A stretch of 64,000 nt of DNA from DASUPK01 sp963843085 (lineage in GTDB: Bacteria; Actinomycetota; Thermoleophilia; Solirubrobacterales; 70-9), in the NCBI GenBank assembly GCA_963843085.1, contig CAWJJG010000011.1, positions 930,001 through 994,000 of the forward strand, read 5' to 3'. The first letter of the stretch is position 1, and the number at the start of each line of letters is the position of its first letter. The notes below the pieces were generated by a model. That model made no database searches, was not told where the DNA came from, and saw nothing but the letters and a program-made list of their open reading frames with translations. A program made the position numbers and the translations under genes. Of this stretch, positions 35,903 to 44,877 are shown piece after piece.

Positions 35903-38116
35903 TCAGAACTGCCTCCCGCTGGGCAGCTGGATCACGTCGACCGCGCCGTTCGAGTAGACGAGGCGGCCGAGCCGGTAGAGGCGAGGATTGACGGCGCCCG
36001 TCTTCTTGAAAACGACGATGTGCGTGACGCCGTAGCGGTCGGCCATTGTGCGCAGGGCGGCTGGATCGGCGCGGCCGTAGACGGCGCGCTCCAGCGAGGT
36101 GCGCTGCGGAAACGGGTCCAACCGGCCCGCGAACACGTTGATCTCACCGATCTCATTGGCCCGTGCCGTGTATCCCCATGCCTCACGGAAGGTGCGGTGC
36201 TCGGTGAACGCCGGGAAGGCCGCGTCGCTCGGCCCCTGGTCCCTGGTTCGCGGCGTCCGGTCGTTGCTGACCGCCAGGAGGGCGTCGGCGGGGAGATGGT
36301 CGCGAATCCACTCCATCGCACGCAGCTCCCGTGGTCGGAGCGCCGCGCGGGAGGTCTGATATTGCGGCTTGCCCTCCACGAGCCTGCTGGCGGGGTTCGG
36401 GAACAGGTCAAGGGGCGCGTCCAGCGAAGCGGTGAGGAGCAGCGCTCCGGCCGCGAGAGCAGCGAACAGCCCGCGCCCGCGAGGCCCCGCGGTGACTGCC
36501 AGGAGTGTGAGCGCCCCGATCGCGGCAACGGCCGGGAGATAGGAGACGAGGTCGGCGCGCATGTAGTGGCCATTCCCCCAGATTCTGTGGGCCACGTAGG
36601 CGAGCAGGACCAAGAGGGCAAGCCAGCCGGCCGCGAGACCCACGGGGCGGATCCAATTCCGGCCCACTCCGCGAACCCTCGGCTCGAAGAACCCGATCAG
36701 ACCAAGGGCGGCGAAGGGCATGACCGCGATCAGCCCATAGGCGGTGATGTAGGTCTGCTCGAGGTACTCGTCGGAGACGAAGAGGAAGGCTCCCACACCG
36801 ACCAGCAGCAGCGAGAGTGAGAGGACCCCGGCCGGGGACGGAGTGCGGACTCGGCGGAGCCACAACGCGACCCCGAGCAGGGGTGCGGCGAAGTACATCA
36901 ACAGGCCGGCCGGGACCGCCACGGCCCAGAAGGCGGCATCGGCGAGGGCTCCGGAGGGCCAGGCGTGGTGCACCCGCGCGAGCGGCGGCATCTGCTTGAT
37001 CGTGGCGGGAGGGTCGATCCTCAGGCCGAGCGAGCCTCCCCGGTACATGAGGAAGTAGAAGACGGCGAACAGCACCGCGCAGAGCCCGAGCGCCGCGAGC
37101 GCGGCTCGGTCCACACGCCCCTCCCGAACGCGGGTCCAGGCGAGGTGGAGGCAGAGCGCGCCGATCAGCGCCGGCAGGATCACCGACTTGGACCCTCCCG
37201 CTCCGATCAGGAGCAGGCCCAGGACCCACCACAACCGTCGCGGGCTCTCCTCGATGAACGCCCCCGCTCGAGCTCGAAGCCCGGGGTCGAGCAACAGCCA
37301 GAGCACCATGAGGACGGCGACGAACATGACCATGCCGAGCAGCTGACTGGGGCTCGACCAGAGCCGGTAGACGTCGGTGTCCCCGAAGGGGGTGATGTCG
37401 TCGACGCTCAGGTCGAGGCCCCTGACGAGCAGGAAGAGCGCGACGGTCACGACGCCGGCCCACCGCCCGGCAGCGACCAGCCTCCCGGCCAGCGCCAGCT
37501 GCAGGACGAGGAGGGCTGTGAGCGGCAGCAGGTAGAGCCGGAGGACGACGACTGGCAGGCCGACTCCCGTCACCTGAGAGGTCGCCGCCATGTGCAGGTG
37601 GACGAAGAAGTGGTAGTTGAACGGCTCGCCAGAGACGAGGTAGTTCGCGGGAGGCCAGCCGTGGAGCGCCGACGCCGCCACGGCGATGTGGAACTCCGGG
37701 TCGCCCGGGTAGAGCGCGTCAGGAACGTGCCCGGGCAGCGGCAGCGGCGCGAAATAGCCGACCCCTATGAAGCAGAAGGCGACCAGGCAAAGGCCGGCGA
37801 GGGTCAGTCGCTCGGGGCGCGCGAAGACGGTCTCGCCGCCGGCTTTCGGCCTGGGGGTGGAGCCGCGCCGGCGAATGACCGCCACCGCGGCGAGGCCGGT
37901 CAGCACCGGGTACGCCAGGAAGAGATCCCGTGCGCCGACCGCCGCGGTGAAGCTGAAGGCGACGATCTCGAGAGTCAGACCCATCGGCCAGCCGAGCGCC
38001 AGCTGCCAGGCCCTGCTGCGGATGCCCGGGGCAACGGCGCGGAGCGCGAGCCAACCCGGGCCGATGACGAAGAGGGCCTCATAGCCGAGATAGCGAGCCA
38101 GCTCCCCCGGCTCCAC
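35903..38116 (-). CDS. Large polytopic membrane protein, possible GT-C transferase or polymerase
   Basis: 737 residues from GTG 38116. About 14 hydrophobic segments, with an acidic loop GYFAPLPLPGHVPDALYPGDPEFH after about residue 125 and HLHMAATSQVTG following. The last 170 residues are soluble (PRELRAMEWIRDHLPADALL ... YGVTHIVVFKKTG), like C-terminal domains of GT-C proteins. The open frame runs upstream with more hydrophobic sequence (LAIAVAIVAVAAVVLWLIGG) to the aminotransferase stop, without a standard start codon, so the true N-terminus may be longer. A Wzy-like polymerase role is possible but unproven. Confidence 0.7.
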   Translation of the reverse strand: MEPGELARYLGYEALFVIGPGWLALRAVAPGIRSRAWQLALGWPMGLTLEIVAFSFTAAVGARDLFLAYPVLTGLAAVAVIRRRGSTPRPKAGGETVFARPERLTLAGLCLVAFCFIGVGYFAPLPLPGHVPDALYPGDPEFHIAVAASALHGWPPANYLVSGEPFNYHFFVHLHMAATSQVTGVGLPVVVLRLYLLPLTALLVLQLALAGRLVAAGRWAGVVTVALFLLVRGLDLSVDDITPFGDTDVYRLWSSPSQLLGMVMFVAVLMVLWLLLDPGLRARAGAFIEESPRRLWWVLGLLLIGAGGSKSVILPALIGALCLHLAWTRVREGRVDRAALAALGLCAVLFAVFYFLMYRGGSLGLRIDPPATIKQMPPLARVHHAWPSGALADAAFWAVAVPAGLLMYFAAPLLGVALWLRRVRTPSPAGVLSLSLLLVGVGAFLFVSDEYLEQTYITAYGLIAVMPFAALGLIGFFEPRVRGVGRNWIRPVGLAAGWLALLVLLAYVAHRIWGNGHYMRADLVSYLPAVAAIGALTLLAVTAGPRGRGLFAALAAGALLLTASLDAPLDLFPNPASRLVEGKPQYQTSRAALRPRELRAMEWIRDHLPADALLAVSNDRTPRTRDQGPSDAAFPAFTEHRTFREAWGYTARANEIGEINVFAGRLDPFPQRTSLERAVYGRADPAALRTMADRYGVTHIVVFKKTGAVNPRLYRLGRLVYSNGAVDVIQLPSGRQF

Positions 38117-38166
38117 CCCTCCGATCAGCCAGAGGACGACGGCTGCGACGGCGACGATCGCGACCG

Positions 38167-39318
38167 CTATGGCGAGAACTCCGTGACCGCCTCGATCACC
38201 CTCGACTGCTCATCATCGGAGAGCCCGGCGAACAGCGGCAGCCGGACGAGGCCATCCGCGGCGGCCTCGGTAACCGGCAACGGGCCGCAGTCGGGGTCGA
38301 GCCGCCGGCCCATCGGCGACCGATGCAGCGGCACGTAGTGGAAGACGGACACGACCTCGCGGGTGGAGAGGTGCTCGATCAACGCGTTCCGCTCCGCTCT
38401 GCCGGGCATCCGCAGATGAAACAGGTGGGCGGGATGCCGGCGGTCATCCGGAGCAGCCGGGAGTGCCACGCCGGACCCCGCCCCCCAGTCCGACAGCTCG
38501 GCCGAGTACCGGTCCCAGATCCGCAGCCTGGACGACTGGATCTCGTTGCGGCGCTCGAGCTGTGCGCGGAGGAAGGCGGCCTGCAGCTCGGACGGCAGAT
38601 AGCTCGAGCCGAGGTCGCTCCACTCGTAGGCGTCGACCTCGCCCCGGAAGAAGGCGCCGCGATTCGTCCCCTTGTCACGCATCACCTCGGCGCGCGCGAC
38701 GTCCTCGTCGCGGTTCAGGACCAGGGCACCCCCCTCGCCGGAGGTCACATTCTTCGTCTCGTGGAAGCTGAGGGCGGCGAAGCGGCCGAACGACCCGAGC
38801 GGATCACCGCGGTAGCTGCCGAAGAGCCCGTGGGCGTTGTCCTCGACCAGGTCGGTCCCGTGGCGCTCCGAGATCGCGATCAGGCGGTCGAGCTCGCAGG
38901 AGACTCCGGCGTAGTGCGTGCAGGCGATCGCCGCCGTGCGCTCGCCCACCAGGCTCTCCACCCCTTCCTCGTCGATGTTGAGCGTGTCGGCGCGGACGTC
39001 GCAGAAGCGGGGGCGCGCGCCCCGCATCGCGAAGGCGTTCACGGTCGACGGATGGGTGAACGCCGGGCAGACGACCTCGTCCCCCGGCTCGATGTCGAGG
39101 AGCAGGGCCGCCATCTCCAGGGCGTGCGTACAGGAGGGTGTGAGAAGGACCGTCGCTCCTCCGAGCTCCGCGCTCAGCAGCCGCTCGCAATGCCGCGTCA
39201 TCTCGCCATCGCCTGAGAGCCGGCCCGACTCGACGACCTCGGCGATGTAGTCGAGCTCGTCCCCCGCCGGGGTGGGGCGGTTGAAGGGAATTCGCGTCCG
39301 CACCGGATTGGCGCTCAT
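38167..39318 (-). CDS. wecE: DegT/DnrJ/EryC1 aminotransferase, WecE-like
   Basis: 383 residues from ATG 39318 (MSANPVRTRIPFNRP), which overlaps the acetyltransferase stop (ATGA). PLP-binding Lys189 lies in SFHETKNVTSGEGGAL, a stretch characteristic of dTDP-4-amino-4,6-dideoxygalactose transaminase. SGDGEMTRHCERLLS and VEDNAHGLFGSYRG are further family motifs. WecE makes dTDP-Fuc4N, the substrate of the WecD acetyltransferase, and two WecD-like genes lie directly upstream, which supports the call. Confidence 0.85.
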   Translation of the reverse strand: MSANPVRTRIPFNRPTPAGDELDYIAEVVESGRLSGDGEMTRHCERLLSAELGGATVLLTPSCTHALEMAALLLDIEPGDEVVCPAFTHPSTVNAFAMRGARPRFCDVRADTLNIDEEGVESLVGERTAAIACTHYAGVSCELDRLIAISERHGTDLVEDNAHGLFGSYRGDPLGSFGRFAALSFHETKNVTSGEGGALVLNRDEDVARAEVMRDKGTNRGAFFRGEVDAYEWSDLGSSYLPSELQAAFLRAQLERRNEIQSSRLRIWDRYSAELSDWGAGSGVALPAAPDDRRHPAHLFHLRMPGRAERNALIEHLSTREVVSVFHYVPLHRSPMGRRLDPDCGPLPVTEAAADGLVRLPLFAGLSDDEQSRVIEAVTEFSP

Positions 39319-40049
39319 CGGTCGAACCACTTGTGATGCCACGCCTCGCGCCTCGTGCATGCAAAGCCGAGGGCGAGATGGGTCTGCAGCGAGGCTCGGT
39401 TTCTCTCCTGCGTCGCCGTCTCCACGGCGGCCGCCCCGACCGACCGCGGCCGCCGCAGGCCGGCGAAGAGAAGACTCCGGCCGATGCCCTCTCGCCGGTG
39501 CGCTTCGTCCACCGCGAGGATCTCCATATGTGCGATCCCGTCGTCGCCATAAGGACTCACGACCTCGTAGCCGACCGCCTCCCGGTCAACCTCCCGGATG
39601 AACACCCAGCGGCCGGGATCACCAACCGCGTCGCCGACCCAGGTCGCGTAGAGCTCGTCGCAGCGCTCCCGGGGAAAACCACCGTCGTGGTAGAAGCGGC
39701 TGTGGCGATGGCTGCGGGCGGCCAGCCTCCGCAGGGCGGGAACGTGCCGGGGCTCCGCATCGAGAATGGGGACCTCGGGGTCGGGTTCGGGGATCCCATC
39801 GAGCTCGTGGCGAAGCGTCAGCCTGATATCCACCAGCCGGAAGCCATGCTCGGCGGCGATCCGAGCGCTGTCGCCGTCGTCCCCGTCCAGGAGCAGATAG
39901 AGGCAATGGACGCCCTGCTCCTCGCACCACGCGTCGACCGCCGCGACTGAATCGCGGTCGATCCCCTGGCCGCGGACCCGAGCCACGCGAAAGCCGAAGA
40001 AGTCGCTGTCCCATTCGAGCAGCTCGCATGGCGCCGCCCTCACCTTCAC
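39315..40049 (-). CDS. GNAT acetyltransferase, WecD-like, paralogue 1
   Basis: 244 residues, GTG start overlapping the paralogue stop (GTGA). CELLEWDSDFFGFRVARV is the WecD-type opening; the GNAT fold follows with HMEILAVDEAHRREGIGRSLLFAGLRR (acetyl-CoA pyrophosphate loop RREGIG) and ERNRASLQTHLALGFACTRREAWHHKWF. WecD acetylates dTDP-Fuc4N. About half of the positions match the next gene by eye. Confidence 0.82.
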   Translation of the reverse strand: MKVRAAPCELLEWDSDFFGFRVARVRGQGIDRDSVAAVDAWCEEQGVHCLYLLLDGDDGDSARIAAEHGFRLVDIRLTLRHELDGIPEPDPEVPILDAEPRHVPALRRLAARSHRHSRFYHDGGFPRERCDELYATWVGDAVGDPGRWVFIREVDREAVGYEVVSPYGDDGIAHMEILAVDEAHRREGIGRSLLFAGLRRPRSVGAAAVETATQERNRASLQTHLALGFACTRREAWHHKWFDR

Positions 40050-40816
40050 TGCTCTCCGGCTCCCGTCTCGTACCACTTGTGATGCCAGACCTGGATCTCG
40101 TCGGTCAGGTATCCGATCCTCTCGTGCAGCCGGATGCTGGCGAGATTGCGATGGGAGAGCACGGCTCGCGCCACGCGTGCCCCGCGTGCCGCGTAGTGCC
40201 GATATCCCCCGAAGCTGATCGCCCGTCCGTATCCCTTCCCGTGGTGCCTCTCGTCGATCGCCGTGAGCTCCCCATGCCCCTCGCGATCGGCCCCAAGCGG
40301 TGCCGCGACGTAGTAGCCGACCGGCTCGCCCGCCACCACCGCGATCAGCAACCTGCGCTCGGGGTCCCGCACCCCGCGCTCGACCCATGCTTCATACAGC
40401 GCATTGCACCGATCCTCCGGGAAGTTGCCGTCGAAGTAGAAGCGGCTGGAGCGATGGCTCCGCGCCGCGAGGCGTCGTGCGTAGTCGAGGTCACCCTGGG
40501 TGGCCTCCCGCATTGTGATCTCCGGTCCGGTGGGCAAATCGAGCAGGCCCTCGTAGGAGCGACTGGCGAGGATCCTGAGGTCAACCAGGCGGAACCCGCG
40601 GGCTGCCGCCACCCGGGCCGTCTCCGCGTCATCGCTGTCGGCGGCCAGGTAGAGGCACCGGACTCCCCGCTCGGCGCACCAGGAGTCGACTGCCTCGGCA
40701 CTGGACTCGGTGAGGACGTCGCCGACGACCCGCGCGATCGGAAAGCCGAAGTGCTCGCTGTCCCACTCGAGCAGCTCACAGGGAGCAGCGATGGATGCCT
40801 CGACGTCAGCGGACAT
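40046..40816 (-). CDS. GNAT acetyltransferase, WecD-like, paralogue 2
   Basis: 256 residues. CELLEWDSEHFGFPIARVVGD, LAARSHRSSRFYFDGNFPE, HGELTAIDERHHGKGYGRAI (CoA loop HGKGYG), HRNLASIRLHERIGYLTDEIQVWHHKWY: the same order of blocks as paralogue 1. Overlaps the GT2 gene before it by 11 bases. A second WecD-like enzyme suggests two different amino-sugar acceptors or an N-acyl versus O-acyl division of labour; that is inference. Confidence 0.82.
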   Translation of the reverse strand: MSADVEASIAAPCELLEWDSEHFGFPIARVVGDVLTESSAEAVDSWCAERGVRCLYLAADSDDAETARVAAARGFRLVDLRILASRSYEGLLDLPTGPEITMREATQGDLDYARRLAARSHRSSRFYFDGNFPEDRCNALYEAWVERGVRDPERRLLIAVVAGEPVGYYVAAPLGADREGHGELTAIDERHHGKGYGRAISFGGYRHYAARGARVARAVLSHRNLASIRLHERIGYLTDEIQVWHHKWYETGAGEQ

Positions 40817-41615
40817 GGCGGCTGGGCTGTGGCTCAGTCACCGTTCTGACCCTGTAGGTGGGAGTGGCCGAACCCCCGCTGCGCGTGAAAGGGAGATCGG
40901 TGGTGATCTCGACGAACGCCAGCCGCACGAGCATCCAGAACGTGTAGTTGGACCGGCCGTTGCGGCGCGGCTCATGTCTGACCGCGACCGATCCGATCCG
41001 GTCGGTCACCGACCGCAACGAGTTATCGAGGACGAAGTTCTCCCCGGCAGCCTCCGGCAGGCGCTCCACCAGCTCCGAGCGAAACGCACGGAAACCGCTG
41101 CCCAGCAGCGCATCGCGGCGGCCGCTCACGAGCCGGAGGATCGTCCGCAGCGTGGCACCGCCGAGCCGCCGATGCGTCGGATGTGCGCTGACGGCGGGCA
41201 CTCCATAGACGAGGTCCACCTCGGGACCCAGCGCTTCGAGCAGCCGCGGGATCTCCTCCGGCGGGTTCTGAAGGTCGTCGTCCAGCGTAACGATCACCGG
41301 CGCGGAAGCCGAATGGAGGCCCGCCAGGAGCGCGTTGTGCTGGCCCCAGTTGCGAGTGAGGTCCACGCCCCTCACCTCCGCGTGCTCGCGACTCAGGCCG
41401 ACGATCTCCTCCCAGCTCCCGTCCTCGCTCCCATCGTTGACGAGGATGAGCTCCCAGGAGCCAAGCTCCTCCACCCGGTTGAGCGTCGCGGCGATCCGGT
41501 GGTGAAGCTCTCCCAGCGAGGGCGCCGAATTGAGGACCGGGACCACAACGGAAACCCGCGCCCCGGCCACCGCCCCGCCCTCGGGCCGTATGGCGATCTG
41601 CCCCACGGCGCGCAT
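40806..41615 (-). CDS. Glycosyltransferase family 2 (GtrB/ArnC-like, soluble)
   Basis: 269 residues from ATG 41615. VSVVVPVLNSAPSLGELHHR, LILVNDGSEDGSWEEI, VDLTRNWGQHNALLAGLHSA and VTLDDDLQNPPEEIP are the signature blocks of bactoprenyl-phosphate transferases such as GtrB and ArnC. The usual C-terminal membrane helices are absent: the protein ends at TTDLPFTRSGG and a short tail. It may need a membrane partner, or act on a soluble acceptor. Confidence 0.82.
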   Translation of the reverse strand: MRAVGQIAIRPEGGAVAGARVSVVVPVLNSAPSLGELHHRIAATLNRVEELGSWELILVNDGSEDGSWEEIVGLSREHAEVRGVDLTRNWGQHNALLAGLHSASAPVIVTLDDDLQNPPEEIPRLLEALGPEVDLVYGVPAVSAHPTHRRLGGATLRTILRLVSGRRDALLGSGFRAFRSELVERLPEAAGENFVLDNSLRSVTDRIGSVAVRHEPRRNGRSNYTFWMLVRLAFVEITTDLPFTRSGGSATPTYRVRTVTEPQPSRHVR

Positions 41616-41634
41616 GATGCCCGATCGCGGGCCC

Positions 41635-42663
41635 TCAGAAGGCAGCGGAGGCGAGCGTCGAGAAGGGCAGCACGTAGAAGTTGGGAAATCGCGCCAGCAG
41701 CGTCTCCGCACGAGACTCGCGCAGCGACTGATCGTTGAGGCGGACGAAGTAGCGGTAGCGGCGCTCCCGTGACCCCCACTTCCTCTTGAAGTGGAAGACG
41801 CCGTCCATTCCCGGCCTGGTGCCGCCCCAGTTCCAGATCCGCGCGCCGTTCCGCGTCTCGTGCACGAGCGCGGTGAAGACGAGCGCGGGATGGGGGTCAT
41901 GCGGCCGGAAGCCCGCCCTCGTCCCGGAGGTGAAGTACTCGCTCACCCCGTTGAAGCGGATCACCATCATGGCGGCGGCCACCTCACCGGCCACCCGGGC
42001 GATCCAGATGTCGAAGTCCTCCCCGGCGCGAAGCTCGGCCGGGATCGCCTCGAAGAAGCGTCTGGACTTCGCCGGCGTCGAGTGGGTCTCCATGACCTCC
42101 TCGTGGATCCGGCGGACCTCCGAGAGCGCGTCGTTGTCGTGCTCGACGGTCACGCCCCGCCGGGCCGCGCGGCGCAGGTTGAACCTGGCCTCGGAGGAGA
42201 TCAGCGCGCTCACCTCGTCCTCCCCGCCCTCTCGCGGCAGGACGGTGAATTGGCTGATGCGCTCGTCGGTCAGCTCGTGGAGCGGCTCCCGCCCCATTCC
42301 CGCGGCGAATGGGTTCTCGATCATCGTCGCGGCGAGGGTGCCGGGGTCCGCCGCGCGCTCGTCCCAGGCATCGATCAGGGCGCGAGCGGCTCGCGGATCC
42401 GCACTCACCGGCCCGCCCGGGCTGCCGTAGTACGGCAGCGAGTTGCAGATCCGGCCGTCGGCATCCGCCGACCACATGACCGGCAGCACGCCGCGGATCT
42501 CACCGCCCTCGCGGGCGACCAGGTACTCCGGCTCGCAATCGAGCGCCGAGCCCAGCAGGTTGCGGTACGCGATCGAGTGGCCGAAGACGCCGTCCGGGCG
42601 GCTGCGCAGAAACTCGTCCCACTCCCCCTCCGAACCGGCCACGAGCTGATCGACATGGATCAT
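41635..42663 (-). CDS. GNAT/FemAB-like acyltransferase
   Basis: 342 residues from ATG 42663. FGHSIAYRNLLGSALDCEPEYLVAREGG, LPYYGSPGG, RFNLRRAARRGVTVEHD and MMVIRFNGVSEYFTSGTRAGFRP ... NWGGTRPGMDGVFHFKRKWG form the layout of FemAB/GNAT-fold proteins of the PEP-CTERM/XrtA-associated type that occur in exopolysaccharide clusters. FKRKWG near the C-terminus is conserved in FemAB. Likely transfers an acyl or aminoacyl group to a glycan; substrate unknown. Confidence 0.78.
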   Translation of the reverse strand: MIHVDQLVAGSEGEWDEFLRSRPDGVFGHSIAYRNLLGSALDCEPEYLVAREGGEIRGVLPVMWSADADGRICNSLPYYGSPGGPVSADPRAARALIDAWDERAADPGTLAATMIENPFAAGMGREPLHELTDERISQFTVLPREGGEDEVSALISSEARFNLRRAARRGVTVEHDNDALSEVRRIHEEVMETHSTPAKSRRFFEAIPAELRAGEDFDIWIARVAGEVAAAMMVIRFNGVSEYFTSGTRAGFRPHDPHPALVFTALVHETRNGARIWNWGGTRPGMDGVFHFKRKWGSRERRYRYFVRLNDQSLRESRAETLLARFPNFYVLPFSTLASAAF

Positions 42664-42686
42664 CGGGCGGCGGTGGTTCGCCGAAG

Positions 42687-43754
42687 CTAGGCGCCTTCGT
42701 GCGAGTAGCGAGTGACCTTGCCCGCCATCTGATCCTCGAGCTCGGCGACGTCGGCGTCCACCATCAGCTCGACCAGCTCCCGGAAGCGGACCTTCGGCTC
42801 CCAGCCGAGCTTCTCCTTCGCCTTGGAGGCGTCCCCGAGCAGCACGTCTACCTCGGCGGGCCGGTAGTACTTCGGGTCGATCTCGACGTGGTCGTCGGCG
42901 TTGAGGCCGGCGTGGGCGAAGGCGATTTCGACGGCCTCCCGGACGGTGTGCGTCTCGCCGGTGGCGATCACGAAGTCGTCGGGCTCGTCGGCCTGGAGCA
43001 TCAGCCACATCGCCTCGACGTACTCCTTTGCGTACCCCCAGTCGCGCTGGGCGTCGAGGTTGCCGAGGAAGAGCTTCTCCTGCAGGCCGGCCTTGATCCT
43101 GGCGACCGCCCGGGTGATCTTGCGGGTGACGAAGGTCTCGCCCCGTCGCGGGGACTCGTGGTTGAAGAGGATCCCGTTGACGGCGAACAGGTCGTACGCC
43201 TCGCGGTAGTTGACCGTCGCCCAGTAGGACGCGACCTTGGCCACGCCGTACGGGCTGCGCGGGTGGAAGGGCGTCGACTCGTTCTGCGGCGGTGGCGCGG
43301 CGCCGAACATCTCGGAGGAGGACGCCTGGTAGAAGCGCGGGTTGGCCCCGGACTCGCGGACGGCCTCCAGCAGGCGAATGGTGCCCGCCCCGGTGACGTC
43401 GAAGGTGTACTCCGGGATGTCGAAGGAGACGCGGACGTGGCTCTGCGCCCCGAGGTGGTAGATCTCGTCGGGCTGGAGCTCGTAGAGCAGCTTGACCAGC
43501 GCAGTCGAGTCGGCCAGGTCGCCGTAGTGCGTGAACAGCCTGACCCCCTGCTCATGGGGGTCGTGGTAGAGGTGATCGATGCGGTGGGTGTTGAAGCTCG
43601 AGGAGCGCCGCACGATGCCGTGGACCTCGTAGTCCTTCTCCAGCAGGAGCTCGGCGAGATAGGAGCCGTCCTGGCCGGAGATCCCCGTGATCAGGGCGCG
43701 TTTGTCTTTCCTCGGATTCACGTCCGGCGCGGAATGGTCGCAGAAGACGGCCAT
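42687..43754 (-). CDS. gmd: GDP-mannose 4,6-dehydratase
   Basis: 355 residues. TGISGQDGSYLAELLLEK (23-40), VRRSSSFNTHRIDHLY, GAQSHVRVSFDIPEYT, ASSSEMFGA, YGVAK, FNHESPRRGETFVTRKI: all canonical GMD blocks, so the full-length enzyme making GDP-4-keto-6-deoxymannose. The ATG at 43754 has GGAGGTGA directly before it; a GTG at 43721 (VNPRKDKR) is the alternative. First gene of a minus-strand run with FemAB-like, GT2, WecD and WecE genes. With the Fcl-like gene at 7122 it could give GDP-fucose. Confidence 0.92.
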   Translation of the reverse strand: MAVFCDHSAPDVNPRKDKRALITGISGQDGSYLAELLLEKDYEVHGIVRRSSSFNTHRIDHLYHDPHEQGVRLFTHYGDLADSTALVKLLYELQPDEIYHLGAQSHVRVSFDIPEYTFDVTGAGTIRLLEAVRESGANPRFYQASSSEMFGAAPPPQNESTPFHPRSPYGVAKVASYWATVNYREAYDLFAVNGILFNHESPRRGETFVTRKITRAVARIKAGLQEKLFLGNLDAQRDWGYAKEYVEAMWLMLQADEPDDFVIATGETHTVREAVEIAFAHAGLNADDHVEIDPKYYRPAEVDVLLGDASKAKEKLGWEPKVRFRELVELMVDADVAELEDQMAGKVTRYSHEGA

Positions 43755-43794
43755 TCACCTCCGCGCCAGAGCAGGGGTTAACCTCGCCCCGAGA

Positions 43795-44877
43795 ATGCGC
43801 GTCCTGATCACAGGCGGCGCGGGCTTCGTCGGCGCCAGCCTCGCCCTCTCCCTGCAAGACCGCCATCCCGACTGGGAGATCGTCGCGTACGACAACCTGC
43901 ACCGGCGGGGATCCGAGCTCAACGTCCCGCGCCTCGAGGGCGCCGGGATCAGCTTCGCCAGGGGCGACGTCCGCGACCCGGACGAGCTGATGAAGACCAA
44001 GCCGATCGACGCCCTGATCGAATGCTCGGCCGAGCCCTCGGCGCTCGCCGGCACGGACGGCGAGACCGCCTACACCGTCCACACGAACCTGACGGGCGCC
44101 TACAACTGCCTCGAGCTCGCCCGGCGCGACGACGCCCAGCTCGTCTTCCTCTCGACCAGCCGCGTCTACCCGATCAATGCGCAGCGCGACCTCGTCCTCG
44201 ACGAGGAGCCGACCCGGTTCGAGCTCTCCGGCGAACAGAAGATCCGCGGTGTCTCCCCCGCCGGGATCTCGGAGGATTTCCCCCTCGAGGGCGCCCGCAC
44301 CCTCTACGGCGCCACGAAGCTCGCCGCGGAGCTGCTGATCGCCGAGTACGCCGACGGGTTCGGACTGCCGGCGGTCGTCAACCGCTGCGGCGTGATCGCG
44401 GGTCCCTGGCAGATGGGGAAGGTCGATCAGGGCGTCTTCGCCTTCTGGCTCTTCCACCATCATTTCGGGCTGCCCCTCAGCTACATCGGATTCGGAGGCA
44501 CCGGCAAGCAGGTCCGCGACCTCCTCCACGTCGACGATCTGGTGGACCTGATCGACGCGCAGCTGTCGGACCCGGACGGCTGGGCCGGCTTCGTCGGCAA
44601 CGTCGGCGGCGGGCGGGAGCACAGCCTCTCGCTCGTCGAGACGACCGAGATCTGTCGCGAGCTGACCGGGAACGAGGTCCCCATCGAGAGCGTGCCCGAG
44701 ACCCGGCCGGGGGACGTCCCGATCTTCCTCGCCGACTGCGCGCGGCTCTTCGAGCGCACGGCCTGGCGGCCCGGCCGCGATCCCCGGCAGATCCTCTCCG
44801 ACATCCATCGCTGGACCGCCGAGAACGAAGCGAGCCTGTCGGGGGCCCTCGGGCTGGACGCGGCGCGGGTGAGCTGA
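43795..44877 (+). CDS. NAD-dependent epimerase, RfbE/CDP-paratose 2-epimerase-like, copy 1
   Basis: 360 residues from ATG 43795. TGGAGFVGASLALSLQDRHP (NAD loop), FLSTSRVYPIN, TLYGATKLAAELLI (Tyr/Lys pair intact), GFGGTGKQVRDLLHVDDLVDLI and NVGGGREHSLSLVE; the GKQVRDLLHxDD block is typical of RfbE-like epimerases. It may act on CDP- or another nucleotide-bound sugar; no CDP-glucose genes (DdhA/DdhB) are in the window. Its stop overlaps copy 2 (TGATG). Confidence 0.78.
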   Translation: MRVLITGGAGFVGASLALSLQDRHPDWEIVAYDNLHRRGSELNVPRLEGAGISFARGDVRDPDELMKTKPIDALIECSAEPSALAGTDGETAYTVHTNLTGAYNCLELARRDDAQLVFLSTSRVYPINAQRDLVLDEEPTRFELSGEQKIRGVSPAGISEDFPLEGARTLYGATKLAAELLIAEYADGFGLPAVVNRCGVIAGPWQMGKVDQGVFAFWLFHHHFGLPLSYIGFGGTGKQVRDLLHVDDLVDLIDAQLSDPDGWAGFVGNVGGGREHSLSLVETTEICRELTGNEVPIESVPETRPGDVPIFLADCARLFERTAWRPGRDPRQILSDIHRWTAENEASLSGALGLDAARVS

